36,813 bases of DNA from a virus. A program made the translations under genes and the position numbers. Where the stretch lies: positions 1 through 36,813 of IMG/VR virus record IMGVR_UViG_3300007609_001032; one strand, given 5' to 3'. The notes under the pieces are model-generated. The model worked only from the letters and a program-made list of their open reading frames with translations. It had not been told where the DNA came from and did not search any database. Shown in pieces: positions 15,566 through 22,912 of the stretch (within the stretch, counting starts at the first letter, position 1; each line of letters begins with the position of its first letter).

Positions 15566-16913
15566 ATTCTTTTATGATCTCATATAATTCTGGAGCAACA
15601 TCTTTAAAATTCTCATTTCTTATATTATCCAAACGCATTGTATATTTCCAAAATTTGTCTAATTCGTCACTCCAATCTTCGGCTATCATCATATCATAAT
15701 AAGATTCTAGTATCTTTTTACTGGCTTTTTTATAAGCATCTTTCATAGTTTCGTCTAAATTAGCAGTCATTAGATAATTATCTAACCAAATATAATATTC
15801 ATTGTATTTTGTTTTTACAAAATCTTTTGCTTCTTTAGGTAATATTTTAGTATTAAGAAATCTAGGATTATGCAAAGGATGAGGATTGAGTATCGGCTTG
15901 CTTGTATTAACACCAATTTTTTTAAAATTTTGCTGTATAATCCATTTCATAAAGTCGGGCAAATAAGCAACATTATAAACTTGAATAGTGCAAGCTATCC
16001 AGGCTCTAATATCGCCAGGGGAGTTGTCTATTTTGTGTAAGTTTTCAGCGAGCTTTTGAAAATTACTAGGATTTCTGATATAGTCATTTAAATCTCCTAC
16101 TGCATCTATACTAATACCTAGTTGCACTCTTTTAAATTTAGGCCAAATATCCCATGCACGTTTTGGAACATTAACTAGATTAGTATTATATTCAACAATT
16201 ATATCTTTTGCATAACCTAGATCTATGCATCGTTCTAATAGATCATAATGTTTATCTATTAACAACGGCTCGCCACCTACTGTGTGTATTTGCCTAATAT
16301 TAGGAATATTTTTATCAATCTGTTGCCAAAATTCATCGCTATCAAACCAATTATAATCATCATATTTTACAATATATCGGTTTTTTTCGTTTTTTATTAG
16401 CTCTACTTTTCCATGGCTATCGTCAAAAGTCTCCTGTCCCCAAACTTTTACATGATCCTCATACCACTGATGGCTGTCTGTGGGTCCACACATTCTACAT
16501 TTGAGATTACAAAAATTTCCAAACCTCAAATCATAATACATAACCGGTACTTCTTCAGTATTAATTGATCCGTCAGATTTTGTTATTGCCTTTGCTTTGT
16601 CAAAATTAAATCTATTATTCCATAATTCATTTTCATATTGTCTACGAGAATTAACACCGCTTGCATCTTCTCTATCACATCGTATACAAGCTTCATGATC
16701 AGTGCCTTTTAGCATACTTAAACGTACTTGTTTAGCTAGATCTGAATTCCTAGCTTCGTCTAAATTATCGTATTTTGCGTTGTAAGCGGTGCCGTCTTTT
16801 TTACGATGTATACCTTTAGATATACTAGTGTTTGCTTGACAGCAAATTCTGATATCGCCATTATTGCGCACTGCTTCGAAAATCCAAGGTAACGGACAAA
16901 ATTTATTATTCAT
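15555..16913 (-). CDS. Radical SAM protein, N-terminal twitch type
   Basis: This 452-residue protein has Cys6, Cys24/25, Cys76 and Cys79 in the twitch; rSAM Cys135-x3-Cys139-x2-Cys142; and Gly-Gly-Glu-Pro at 213-216. It is longer than its tandem relatives because of an insert between the rSAM motif and GGEP (about 155-200). The core strand has Ser-Ile-Asp-Ala-Val-Gly and Asp-Tyr-Ile-Arg-Asn-Pro-Ser. The end has Ala-Glu-Asp-Trp-Ser and Leu-Asp-Asn-Ile-Arg-Asn-Glu-Asn-Phe-Lys-Asp-Val-Ala-Pro-Glu, a near-complete tail motif. It starts 8 nt inside the gene of unknown function upstream, with no clear ribosome-binding site. Confidence 0.92.
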   Translation of the reverse strand: MNNKFCPLPWIFEAVRNNGDIRICCQANTSISKGIHRKKDGTAYNAKYDNLDEARNSDLAKQVRLSMLKGTDHEACIRCDREDASGVNSRRQYENELWNNRFNFDKAKAITKSDGSINTEEVPVMYYDLRFGNFCNLKCRMCGPTDSHQWYEDHVKVWGQETFDDSHGKVELIKNEKNRYIVKYDDYNWFDSDEFWQQIDKNIPNIRQIHTVGGEPLLIDKHYDLLERCIDLGYAKDIIVEYNTNLVNVPKRAWDIWPKFKRVQLGISIDAVGDLNDYIRNPSNFQKLAENLHKIDNSPGDIRAWIACTIQVYNVAYLPDFMKWIIQQNFKKIGVNTSKPILNPHPLHNPRFLNTKILPKEAKDFVKTKYNEYYIWLDNYLMTANLDETMKDAYKKASKKILESYYDMMIAEDWSDELDKFWKYTMRLDNIRNENFKDVAPELYEIIKEYVK

Positions 16914-17406
16914 ATATATGCACCCATGGTCCTTTTAAATATTCACATTTTACATCTTTTATTGCAGATAATACTTTCTTTCGTTTACGTTTTTTTTCAA
17001 TATTAGAGTTTGGTAAGTTTAAAAATATGTGATCATAAGTAAATATATTTTCAAAAATTCTTGTTAAATTGTCAAAGTCTGACCCTACATCTATGACTAT
17101 TAAATTATAGTGCATCTTTTCATTACGATAAGACTGAAATGAATTCAATATCACATTTACATTTGAATTTAATTTCGAATATCTGCGTTTCCATTTATCA
17201 AAATATTTAAAGTCTGTTAAATAGTGCTCGTCAAAGTTATCATAGGTAGTAATTCTTGAATTAATAAAAGTATCTTGCAATACCAATGTATAATCAAAGC
17301 ATAAATGACCTATTTCTAATTTATCATGAAAATTAAAATATTTTTCATATTGCGAGTGTAGATAATCGTAATCTGCTCTCATACCGTTTAGTATATTGTA
17401 ACTCAT
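16906..17406 (-). CDS. Protein of unknown function
   Basis: I do not recognise this 166-residue protein. It is rich in Tyr, Asp and Asn in the first 75 residues and contains one Rossmann-like pair of strands (Asn-Leu-Ile-Val-Ile-Asp-Val at 101-107; His-Ile-Phe-Leu-Asn-Leu at 126-131). These are followed by a strongly basic helix (Lys138 to Lys144). The strand pattern would fit the second half of a reduced methyltransferase-like fold, but no SAM-binding glycine loop is visible. It has no cysteine cluster, signal peptide or membrane segment. It lies between two rSAM genes with 4- and 8-nt overlaps, so it is a real, co-translated member of the operon. Confidence 0.8.
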   Translation of the reverse strand: MSYNILNGMRADYDYLHSQYEKYFNFHDKLEIGHLCFDYTLVLQDTFINSRITTYDNFDEHYLTDFKYFDKWKRRYSKLNSNVNVILNSFQSYRNEKMHYNLIVIDVGSDFDNLTRIFENIFTYDHIFLNLPNSNIEKKRKRKKVLSAIKDVKCEYLKGPWVHIYE

Positions 17407-18809
17407 TTTAATATCTCATCAAATATTGGGAAGATATTTACAAATTTATCTTCCCAACCTCTTTGTTTATTAATTAAAGTCAGATACTCACGTGTTTCTG
17501 GTAGTCTAGCACTCCAGTCTTCTGCGTTCATAAAATTTATAATACCTTTAAATCTTTTTAAACCATAAGGTGCATTTAGGAATTCTTCTTTTGTAATGCC
17601 TGCTTCTTTAACTCCTGTAAATTTATCCCAATTATCTTCAATCCAAGGATAAAACTCATTTTCATACTTAGCTTGTATTTGCTGTTTGATGTGTGGCGGT
17701 AAAACTTTAACATTTAATTGAGGTGGCCAATATGCAAAGTGCATGTTAATTCCGCCGGCGCCAAATGGCCATTTGTTAATTTTTCGAAATCCCTGTTCTA
17801 CTTTCCATTTTGTAAATTCAGGTATATAAGGAACATTTAATGCCATAAGTGTTGTAGCTGTAGTTATTTCTACATTGTCTGTTGTTTCGTCTAGTTGCCA
17901 AAATACTTCTTCTTGATGTTTCCATTTAGAAGGATAACGTATATAGTCATTTTGTTCACCGTAAGCATCTATACTATAATGTAATCTTACTCGTTTAAAT
18001 TCAGCCCATATATCAAATAGATCATCGCGCCATTCTACAGCGTTTGAATTATATCTTAGTTCTATATTTTTTGCATATCCACGCTTAATACATTCTTCTA
18101 ATAGTTCATAATGTTCGTCAATAATTAAACTTTCGCCGCCTGCAAAGTAGAGCTGGTACATATTAGGCACTTGATCCATAAGTTCGTTCCAGAACCGAGA
18201 GTTATTTTTGTGCCAATTATAACTTGCACCGTGATTACGTCCTTTATTATCCCAGCCGCTTGTGCCTTTAAGGTTTTCATTTTCTATTTTGGGATAGATA
18301 TCTTTCCAATCCTTTATCCAACCACTGCTATCGTGCGGACTACACATAACACATGCAAGTTGACATTTTGTTCCCATTCGTAAGTCGATGTAGCGAATTT
18401 TAGTAGGTATACTCCCGTCTTCCTGTGTTTCAGAAATTAATTGCTCAAGGTCATATCTATTTCCCCAGTATTCAGTTTCCCAATTTCTTTTACTTAGGTG
18501 TCCAGATTCTTCTTCTTTATAGCATTTTAAACAACTAGGAGGCTTTTCTCCACGTAACATCATTTTCCTAACATTACGCATATACGAACTGTTCCAAGCT
18601 TCTTCTAAACTTGTGTGATTAAAATTTGCAGGAGTACCGTTGTCGTTTTTAACTACTCCTACTTCGCCGCCGCCGATCTTTTTAGAGCTGTTTGGATCTT
18701 GTACACTACTAGCATTACTAGTGCAACAGGTTCTCATTTTACCATCAGGTCTACTACTTAAATGAAGCCAAGGCAAAGCACAAAATGTTTTAGAAATATT
18801 ACTGGTCAT
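17403..18809 (-). CDS. Radical SAM protein, N-terminal twitch type, GGES variant
   Basis: At 468 residues this is the longest of the N-twitch group. Twitch cysteines are Cys10, Cys28/29, Cys93 and Cys96, with a Gly/Lys/Asn-rich loop (about 40-65) inserted between them. The rSAM motif is Cys149-x3-Cys153-x2-Cys156; the SAM motif is Gly-Gly-Glu-Ser at 224-227. The core strand reads Tyr-Ser-Ile-Asp-Ala-Tyr-Gly and then Asp-Tyr-Ile-Arg-Tyr-Pro-Ser-Lys-Trp. Phe-Met-Asn-Ala-Glu-Asp-Trp-Ser and a Phe-Val-Asn-Ile-Phe-Pro tail close it. It follows the widest gap in the window (71 nt) and lacks a visible Shine-Dalgarno sequence. Confidence 0.92.
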   Translation of the reverse strand: MTSNISKTFCALPWLHLSSRPDGKMRTCCTSNASSVQDPNSSKKIGGGEVGVVKNDNGTPANFNHTSLEEAWNSSYMRNVRKMMLRGEKPPSCLKCYKEEESGHLSKRNWETEYWGNRYDLEQLISETQEDGSIPTKIRYIDLRMGTKCQLACVMCSPHDSSGWIKDWKDIYPKIENENLKGTSGWDNKGRNHGASYNWHKNNSRFWNELMDQVPNMYQLYFAGGESLIIDEHYELLEECIKRGYAKNIELRYNSNAVEWRDDLFDIWAEFKRVRLHYSIDAYGEQNDYIRYPSKWKHQEEVFWQLDETTDNVEITTATTLMALNVPYIPEFTKWKVEQGFRKINKWPFGAGGINMHFAYWPPQLNVKVLPPHIKQQIQAKYENEFYPWIEDNWDKFTGVKEAGITKEEFLNAPYGLKRFKGIINFMNAEDWSARLPETREYLTLINKQRGWEDKFVNIFPIFDEILK

Positions 18810-18880
18810 ACAATTACTTATGTTATTAAAACAGATTTAATGGATAAATTGATTGCTATTCTTAAAGCCTCTAAATTTAT
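18810..18880 (-). other. 71-nt gap, the largest in the window, with a possible 15-codon reading frame
   Basis: This is the only break of more than 25 nt in the minus-strand gene chain. On that strand an ATG (18884-18882) overlaps the TGA of the upstream SPASM rSAM and opens a 15-codon frame (MNKFRGFKNSNQFIH) that ends at 18837. Its first residues resemble the Asp-Lys-Phe-Arg-Gly tails of N-twitch proteins, so it may be a remnant of a lost paralog. I found no sigma70-like promoter, terminator hairpin or structured RNA here. Confidence 0.35.
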
Positions 18881-19966
18881 TCATTTGTATTGTGATCCTA
18901 CTAAATCAAATTCTTGTGAACATTTCATTGCACACACTTTAAGTTTGCCATTTGAGCAACCTTTGGTTGACCAACTTTTTTCTATAGCTTCAAAAATACC
19001 TGTGTCAAAAACTTTTTCAAGTCCTACCTTTTTTGCATTAATAGAATCTTTACCGCCAGCCTTGTTTATAAATTTCCATATTTGTTCTACTTTAGGATCT
19101 TTGTGCCACCATTTATACATACGGCCGGCTGTCCAGCAACAGGGCAATGCTAGTCCTTCTGCACTTATATATAAACTACCTGTTGATTTAACCCTACAAG
19201 TAATTTCTGATACATCATAAAAATTGTCCATAGATCCGTATTTTTCTAATATTAAATCTCGTTTTTGTAATGCTTCGTTTTTTAAGCTTTCTTTTTTTGG
19301 TTCTTTTAAAAGTGTTGTTTTTTTACCTTTTCGATTAATTGCTTGATGTTCGTCTTTTTTCTCTGACGAGTGGCTAGTTATAAATCGAGCACTTTTCTTT
19401 ACAATAAATTTTTCAAAACCCCACTCGTTAGACATTTGACGGGCTTCTTCAATTTGATGTTCGTTATAATCAAACACAAGAAAATCCCAACGTGCCCTGC
19501 CGCCAGCACCTATAAAACTGTCAATGGCACGTTTTACTTTGTTCCATTGTACACCTTGTCTGTATAAATGATTAGTATCTTCTAACCCATCGACACTGAA
19601 GATAACTGTACCGTGTCTGCCAATAGTCTTAGCTAACTCTTGCCACCATTGTTCGTCTCTAGCGCCGGCGTTTGTATTCATACTAAGCCATATATTAGGA
19701 TTATGTTTTCTAAAATATTTAAAAGTTTCTAATAAATCTTCAGCAATAATCGGGTCGCCGTGGTTTCCGCACATCTGTATTGATTCTAATTGTAATATAA
19801 AATTAGGAGAAAACATATTTTTAATATCTTCGATTTTTAATTCATCAAGATTCAAATAAGGATTTAATTCTCCTCCATTCATATTTCTATCACACATACT
19901 ACAAGCTGCTTGACAACGCTGTGTGATCTCTAAATGTATTTGTCTGATATCTTCTAATTTATACAT
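18881..19966 (-). CDS. Radical SAM/SPASM-type protein
   Basis: This 361-residue protein is distinct from the others. The rSAM motif is near the N-terminus (Cys18-x3-Cys22-x2-Cys25), and in place of GGEP it has Gly-Asn-His-Gly-Asp-Pro at 67-72. The core strand Phe-Ser-Val-Asp-Gly-Leu is conserved. The C-terminal third carries a SPASM-like set: Cys257, Cys276/277, Cys337, Cys345 and Cys349, able to hold auxiliary Fe-S clusters. A charged Lys/Glu-rich insert (about 200-240) separates the two halves. SPASM enzymes often act on peptides. The small protein encoded immediately upstream (8-nt overlap) is therefore a possible partner, and the methyltransferase lies one gene further up. Confidence 0.9.
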   Translation of the reverse strand: MYKLEDIRQIHLEITQRCQAACSMCDRNMNGGELNPYLNLDELKIEDIKNMFSPNFILQLESIQMCGNHGDPIIAEDLLETFKYFRKHNPNIWLSMNTNAGARDEQWWQELAKTIGRHGTVIFSVDGLEDTNHLYRQGVQWNKVKRAIDSFIGAGGRARWDFLVFDYNEHQIEEARQMSNEWGFEKFIVKKSARFITSHSSEKKDEHQAINRKGKKTTLLKEPKKESLKNEALQKRDLILEKYGSMDNFYDVSEITCRVKSTGSLYISAEGLALPCCWTAGRMYKWWHKDPKVEQIWKFINKAGGKDSINAKKVGLEKVFDTGIFEAIEKSWSTKGCSNGKLKVCAMKCSQEFDLVGSQYK

Positions 19967-20192
19967 CGTGTACCAACTTTATATTCTTGCCAGGGCCAAC
20001 TTTACTTGGTAAGTTACCATATTCTTCTATATACCATTCTATTACAGCGCGATACCAATTTTGACTATCGTGATGTGCTTGTTTATTAAACTGCCAAATA
20101 TTGTTATTAGTTGCTTGTATTGTAGCTAAAGCACGAGCACTTTCTTTTTGCAATTCTCTAAGACTTAAATCTTTTATACTACTTTTTTCCAA
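19959..20192 (-). CDS. Small protein of unknown function upstream of the SPASM rSAM
   Basis: This 77-residue protein has no recognised family. It opens with a Ser/Leu/Arg/Glu-rich helix-like segment (about 8-27) and continues with an Asn/Gln/His-rich part and a Trp/Tyr-rich stretch (Trp-Tyr-Arg-Ala-Val-Ile-Glu-Trp-Tyr). It ends in a Gly/Pro/Lys-rich tail. It has no Cys, no signal peptide and no Gly-Gly leader site. The only available start is TTG at 20192, 14 nt inside the methyltransferase gene, with an AGG-type ribosome-binding site about 9 nt ahead; the weak start suggests coupled, low expression. Its overlap with the rSAM gene allows an adaptor, leader-binding or substrate role, but nothing proves it. 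Confidence 0.65.
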   Translation of the reverse strand: MEKSSIKDLSLRELQKESARALATIQATNNNIWQFNKQAHHDSQNWYRAVIEWYIEEYGNLPSKVGPGKNIKLVHDV

Positions 20193-20862
20193 TTAGCATG
20201 TACCTCGAATATTTTTCTAATTCTAATTCACCTGAATAAATTAATGTAGACATCGATGCCATTTCTTTGAAGCTATCTATACTATCTACACAATTTACAT
20301 GTTCTTCGACTTCATAAAAATTATTACTTTGTAGTACTACTAGCTTACCATCTGGAATTTTATCATACCATTCTGCAAAGTTTTTAATATGCTCACAACT
20401 AGTGTTAATAATAGTGTCAGGCATTTCTGTTAATTCTAAACTTGTGCCATTTGATCTGTATGTGGTGTGAGTTGTAGGGAAATCCATATCTAATATATCA
20501 AGTGTACTTGCTTTAAATTGCCAGCCATTCATTACCCAAGGACGATTCATTGTATCAGCAACAGATGCACAGCTTCTGTCAATATCAAAACTTCTAATTT
20601 TTTCAAATTTATCTATTGCCTTTTCAAACATTAACGCTGCTAGTGTTCCGTACCAGCCTGCACATATAAAAACCGTTCCTAAGTTATCTGGTAGATGTTC
20701 TATTAACCATAGTTTGCTTTTTAATTGACCCAAACTAAAAGCATCAACCATTGCTGTTTCACTTTGAGGGAATTTATTTAAAGTTCTTTTCATTTGAGAA
20801 ATAGCTTGATTGGTCGGATATAAAAATTCTAAACCGTTAAGTAAATTAACTGTATTGCTCAT
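20179..20862 (-). CDS. Class I SAM-dependent methyltransferase-like protein
   Basis: This 227-residue protein has a Rossmann-type SAM-binding loop, Val-Phe-Ile-Cys-Ala-Gly-Trp-Tyr-Gly-Thr-Leu (64-74). This is followed by Arg-Ser-Phe-Asp-Ile-Asp (90-95), whose acidic end should contact the SAM ribose. Later strands include Asp-Thr-Ile-Ile-Asn-Thr-Ser-Cys-Glu-His and Lys-Leu-Val-Val-Leu-Gln-Ser-Asn, in the order expected of class I methyltransferases. The acceptor cannot be read from the sequence. It overlaps the upstream glycosyltransferase-like gene by 17 nt and carries a GAGAG ribosome-binding site 7 nt before the ATG. Confidence 0.72.
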   Translation of the reverse strand: MSNTVNLLNGLEFLYPTNQAISQMKRTLNKFPQSETAMVDAFSLGQLKSKLWLIEHLPDNLGTVFICAGWYGTLAALMFEKAIDKFEKIRSFDIDRSCASVADTMNRPWVMNGWQFKASTLDILDMDFPTTHTTYRSNGTSLELTEMPDTIINTSCEHIKNFAEWYDKIPDGKLVVLQSNNFYEVEEHVNCVDSIDSFKEMASMSTLIYSGELELEKYSRYMLIGKK

Positions 20863-21529
20863 TAAATTGCTCTCTTAAAAATTCAAAGTCATTTATTCTA
20901 TGTAAATCGTTCGGAGATTCTCTATAAGTTTCTCCGTATTTTGTGCCAGCAAGCGAACCTTGGATAGCATACTCTCCAAAAGGACGATCTTTACCTATAG
21001 TTTGCCATATGTGTAATCTTTTATTAGTTTCATTGTCCTTTTGTCTATCAATTACTTTCGAACTTAATTTACAACATTCTCTAAATGCACTTTTCCATGT
21101 ATTAAACGGATCTGTATTAAACATTGTAATATTTGATATTTCATGTACAGGTTTAAACTTGTCTGAAATACTTGTAGTCATATCAGGTTTTGACGTATCC
21201 ATATTTTTAGTCATTCTAGTTGGAAATAGTTTTACACCACCATAGCCGTACACTAGATCATTAACAGGATTAATACTACGCCACACATGAACCGTATCTA
21301 GATTCCATGGGCCTGCGTCATACTCAAAGTTAAAATCATCAACTATCTGTGCATCGCCGTCAACGATCCAAAACATTTTAGTAAAACATTTTTTAGCAGC
21401 GGCGATGTGTGCTTGATGTATGCCTTTTACACCATGCACTCGTTTGGCCATAGGAAACTTTGCTTTTAATCTTTCAAAGTTTTCGTCAGCATTTGGTTCT
21501 TTATAACTAATAAATACTATATCATACAT
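20846..21529 (-). CDS. GT-A-type glycosyltransferase-like protein
   Basis: This 227-residue protein begins with the hydrophobic first strand Asp-Ile-Val-Phe-Ile-Ser-Tyr and has Trp-Ile-Val-Asp57-Gly-Asp59, matching the metal/nucleotide-sugar binding DxD of GT-A enzymes. It is paralogous to the 34117-35046 protein; shared landmarks include Glu-Pro-Asn-Ala, Ala-Lys-Arg-(Val/Ile)-His-Gly-Val, Tyr-Gly-x-Gly-Gly-(Val/Ile)-Lys and Trp-Gln. It opens the second transcription unit with a perfect sigma70 promoter ending 6 nt before the ATG and no ribosome-binding site, so the message is predicted to be leaderless. Sugar donor and acceptor are unknown; the family assignment rests on this motif. Confidence 0.6.
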   Translation of the reverse strand: MYDIVFISYKEPNADENFERLKAKFPMAKRVHGVKGIHQAHIAAAKKCFTKMFWIVDGDAQIVDDFNFEYDAGPWNLDTVHVWRSINPVNDLVYGYGGVKLFPTRMTKNMDTSKPDMTTSISDKFKPVHEISNITMFNTDPFNTWKSAFRECCKLSSKVIDRQKDNETNKRLHIWQTIGKDRPFGEYAIQGSLAGTKYGETYRESPNDLHRINDFEFLREQFNEQYS

Positions 21530-21535
21530 TATATT

Positions 21536-21564
21536 ATTATACTGCCGTTTAGATTATTTGTCAA
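21536..21564 (-). promoter_or_regulatory. Perfect-consensus sigma70 promoter, predicted leaderless transcript
   Basis: On the minus strand, TTGACA (21564-21559) and TATAAT (21541-21536) are separated by exactly 17 nt, a perfect match to the bacterial housekeeping promoter. The six bases after the -10 lead directly into the ATG at 21529, so the expected +1 is the A of the start codon. It lies in a 24-nt gap plus the last codons of the upstream rSAM. It should be read by host RNA polymerase without phage factors. Confidence 0.82.
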
Positions 21565-22912
21565 GATACTTTTGCATCCATGGAATGTAGTCTAATATGT
21601 CAACACCTCTAAACTTATCAGACCGTTTTGTATTTGTTAAAAATGCCTGCCATTGTTTTTCTTCTCGCGGCTGATTAACATAACTTTTTAAGTTTAAAAT
21701 ATCAATCACAGGATCTTTTGCCCAATCGGGTACTAAATCAGTATTAATATAAAACTCATACTGCTCATCTAGCATAGCATTTACTATTTCTTTTTCTTCT
21801 TCTGGCAAATGACATACATTTAAATAAGTAGGCTCAGTAACCATGTTAAAGCTAGGTGTTAATTTTTGAAAACCTATATTTGTGTGTAATTCACTGCTAT
21901 AAAAGTTTCGAGTTTTAAAGTTTTTCATGCTCCAATTTAGTAGTTGAGGCAAATCGTGGATATTTAATAAACTAATTGTAGTATGTAAGTGAACGGTTAA
22001 TTCGCCTCGGTGTTGTGCATAGTCTGCTAGTTTTTGACTATTACGTTCAATGTTTTTCCACTTACTGGGAAATCTTACATAATATGCCAAATCTCCGTAA
22101 GCATCAACACTAAGTCCTATATTAATACTTTTAAAGTTGTCCCATAAGTCTAACAATGTATCTGGAACGGTTGTTCCGTTAGTATTATAAGTTAGACGAA
22201 TATTTTTAGCATACCCAGACTCTACTATTTTTTCTAACCAATCATAATGTTCTTTTACAACTAATGGTTCACCGCCTATAAAGTTAATACCTTTAAGATT
22301 AGGCAGTATACTTGCAAAGTAGTCATTTTCAAAGCTATACTTATACCAGGGCTCGCTAGCAGTTTTTTCAATATGTTTGTAACTGAATAAATCCCATTTA
22401 GTTTCTTCAAATTCTACATTTTTTGATTCTTCGATCCAACTATGACTACAATAAGGGTTACAACTACGGCATTTAAGATTACACTGATTTCCTAGTGTTA
22501 TATCTAGATATTCAATAGCGTCTTCTGTAATAGATCCATCTTCGTTCATTTTTTCAAAATTAAAATCAATGCGATCTTGATTTAATTCGTTATGACTTTG
22601 TCTATAACTTTTTATACCAGATTCTTCCATTTTTTGGCATGCACTACAAATGTCAGGCCATTCACCGTTTCGTAATTGTTGGCGTACTTTTTTTAACGCA
22701 GCAGTATTAACAAAGTCATTAACGGTGTGTGCTATTTCATATTTTCTATGTGGCGGTCCTAGATTTTTGTTTCTTTCTTCATCGTATTTGGTTGTGTAAG
22801 TGTCTATGTCAAACAGAGCTGGTGCTGCACAACATGGGCGAGATCGACCATCAGAAGTAATACTTACTCCTTGCATAGATTGATAACAATATAACGGTTT
22901 CTTTTTACTCAT
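21554..22912 (-). CDS. Radical SAM protein, N-terminal twitch type
   Basis: This 452-residue protein has Cys9, Cys27/28, Cys89 and Cys92 in the twitch, rSAM Cys144-x3-Cys148-x2-Cys151 with an extra Cys155, and Gly-Gly-Glu-Pro at 213-216. The core strand has Leu-Ser-Val-Asp-Ala-Tyr-Gly and then Tyr-Tyr-Val-Arg-Phe-Pro-Ser-Lys-Trp. The Ser-Asp-Lys-Phe-Arg-Gly tail replaces the commoner Leu-Asp-x-x-Arg. It follows the Gly-Trp-x-Cys rSAM with an ATGA overlap and is the last gene of the first transcription unit. Its final Leu-Asp-Lys codons also form the -35 box of the next promoter. Confidence 0.92.
   Translation of the reverse strand: MSKKKPLYCYQSMQGVSITSDGRSRPCCAAPALFDIDTYTTKYDEERNKNLGPPHRKYEIAHTVNDFVNTAALKKVRQQLRNGEWPDICSACQKMEESGIKSYRQSHNELNQDRIDFNFEKMNEDGSITEDAIEYLDITLGNQCNLKCRSCNPYCSHSWIEESKNVEFEETKWDLFSYKHIEKTASEPWYKYSFENDYFASILPNLKGINFIGGEPLVVKEHYDWLEKIVESGYAKNIRLTYNTNGTTVPDTLLDLWDNFKSINIGLSVDAYGDLAYYVRFPSKWKNIERNSQKLADYAQHRGELTVHLHTTISLLNIHDLPQLLNWSMKNFKTRNFYSSELHTNIGFQKLTPSFNMVTEPTYLNVCHLPEEEKEIVNAMLDEQYEFYINTDLVPDWAKDPVIDILNLKSYVNQPREEKQWQAFLTNTKRSDKFRGVDILDYIPWMQKYLDK

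Noticed and set aside
18663-18671. Another copy of the GC-rich 9-mer ttcgccgcc
   Set aside because: Here it encodes a Gly-Gly-Gly-Glu loop in the twitch region of the 17403-18809 protein, not the SAM-binding motif, so I left it out of the repeat count.
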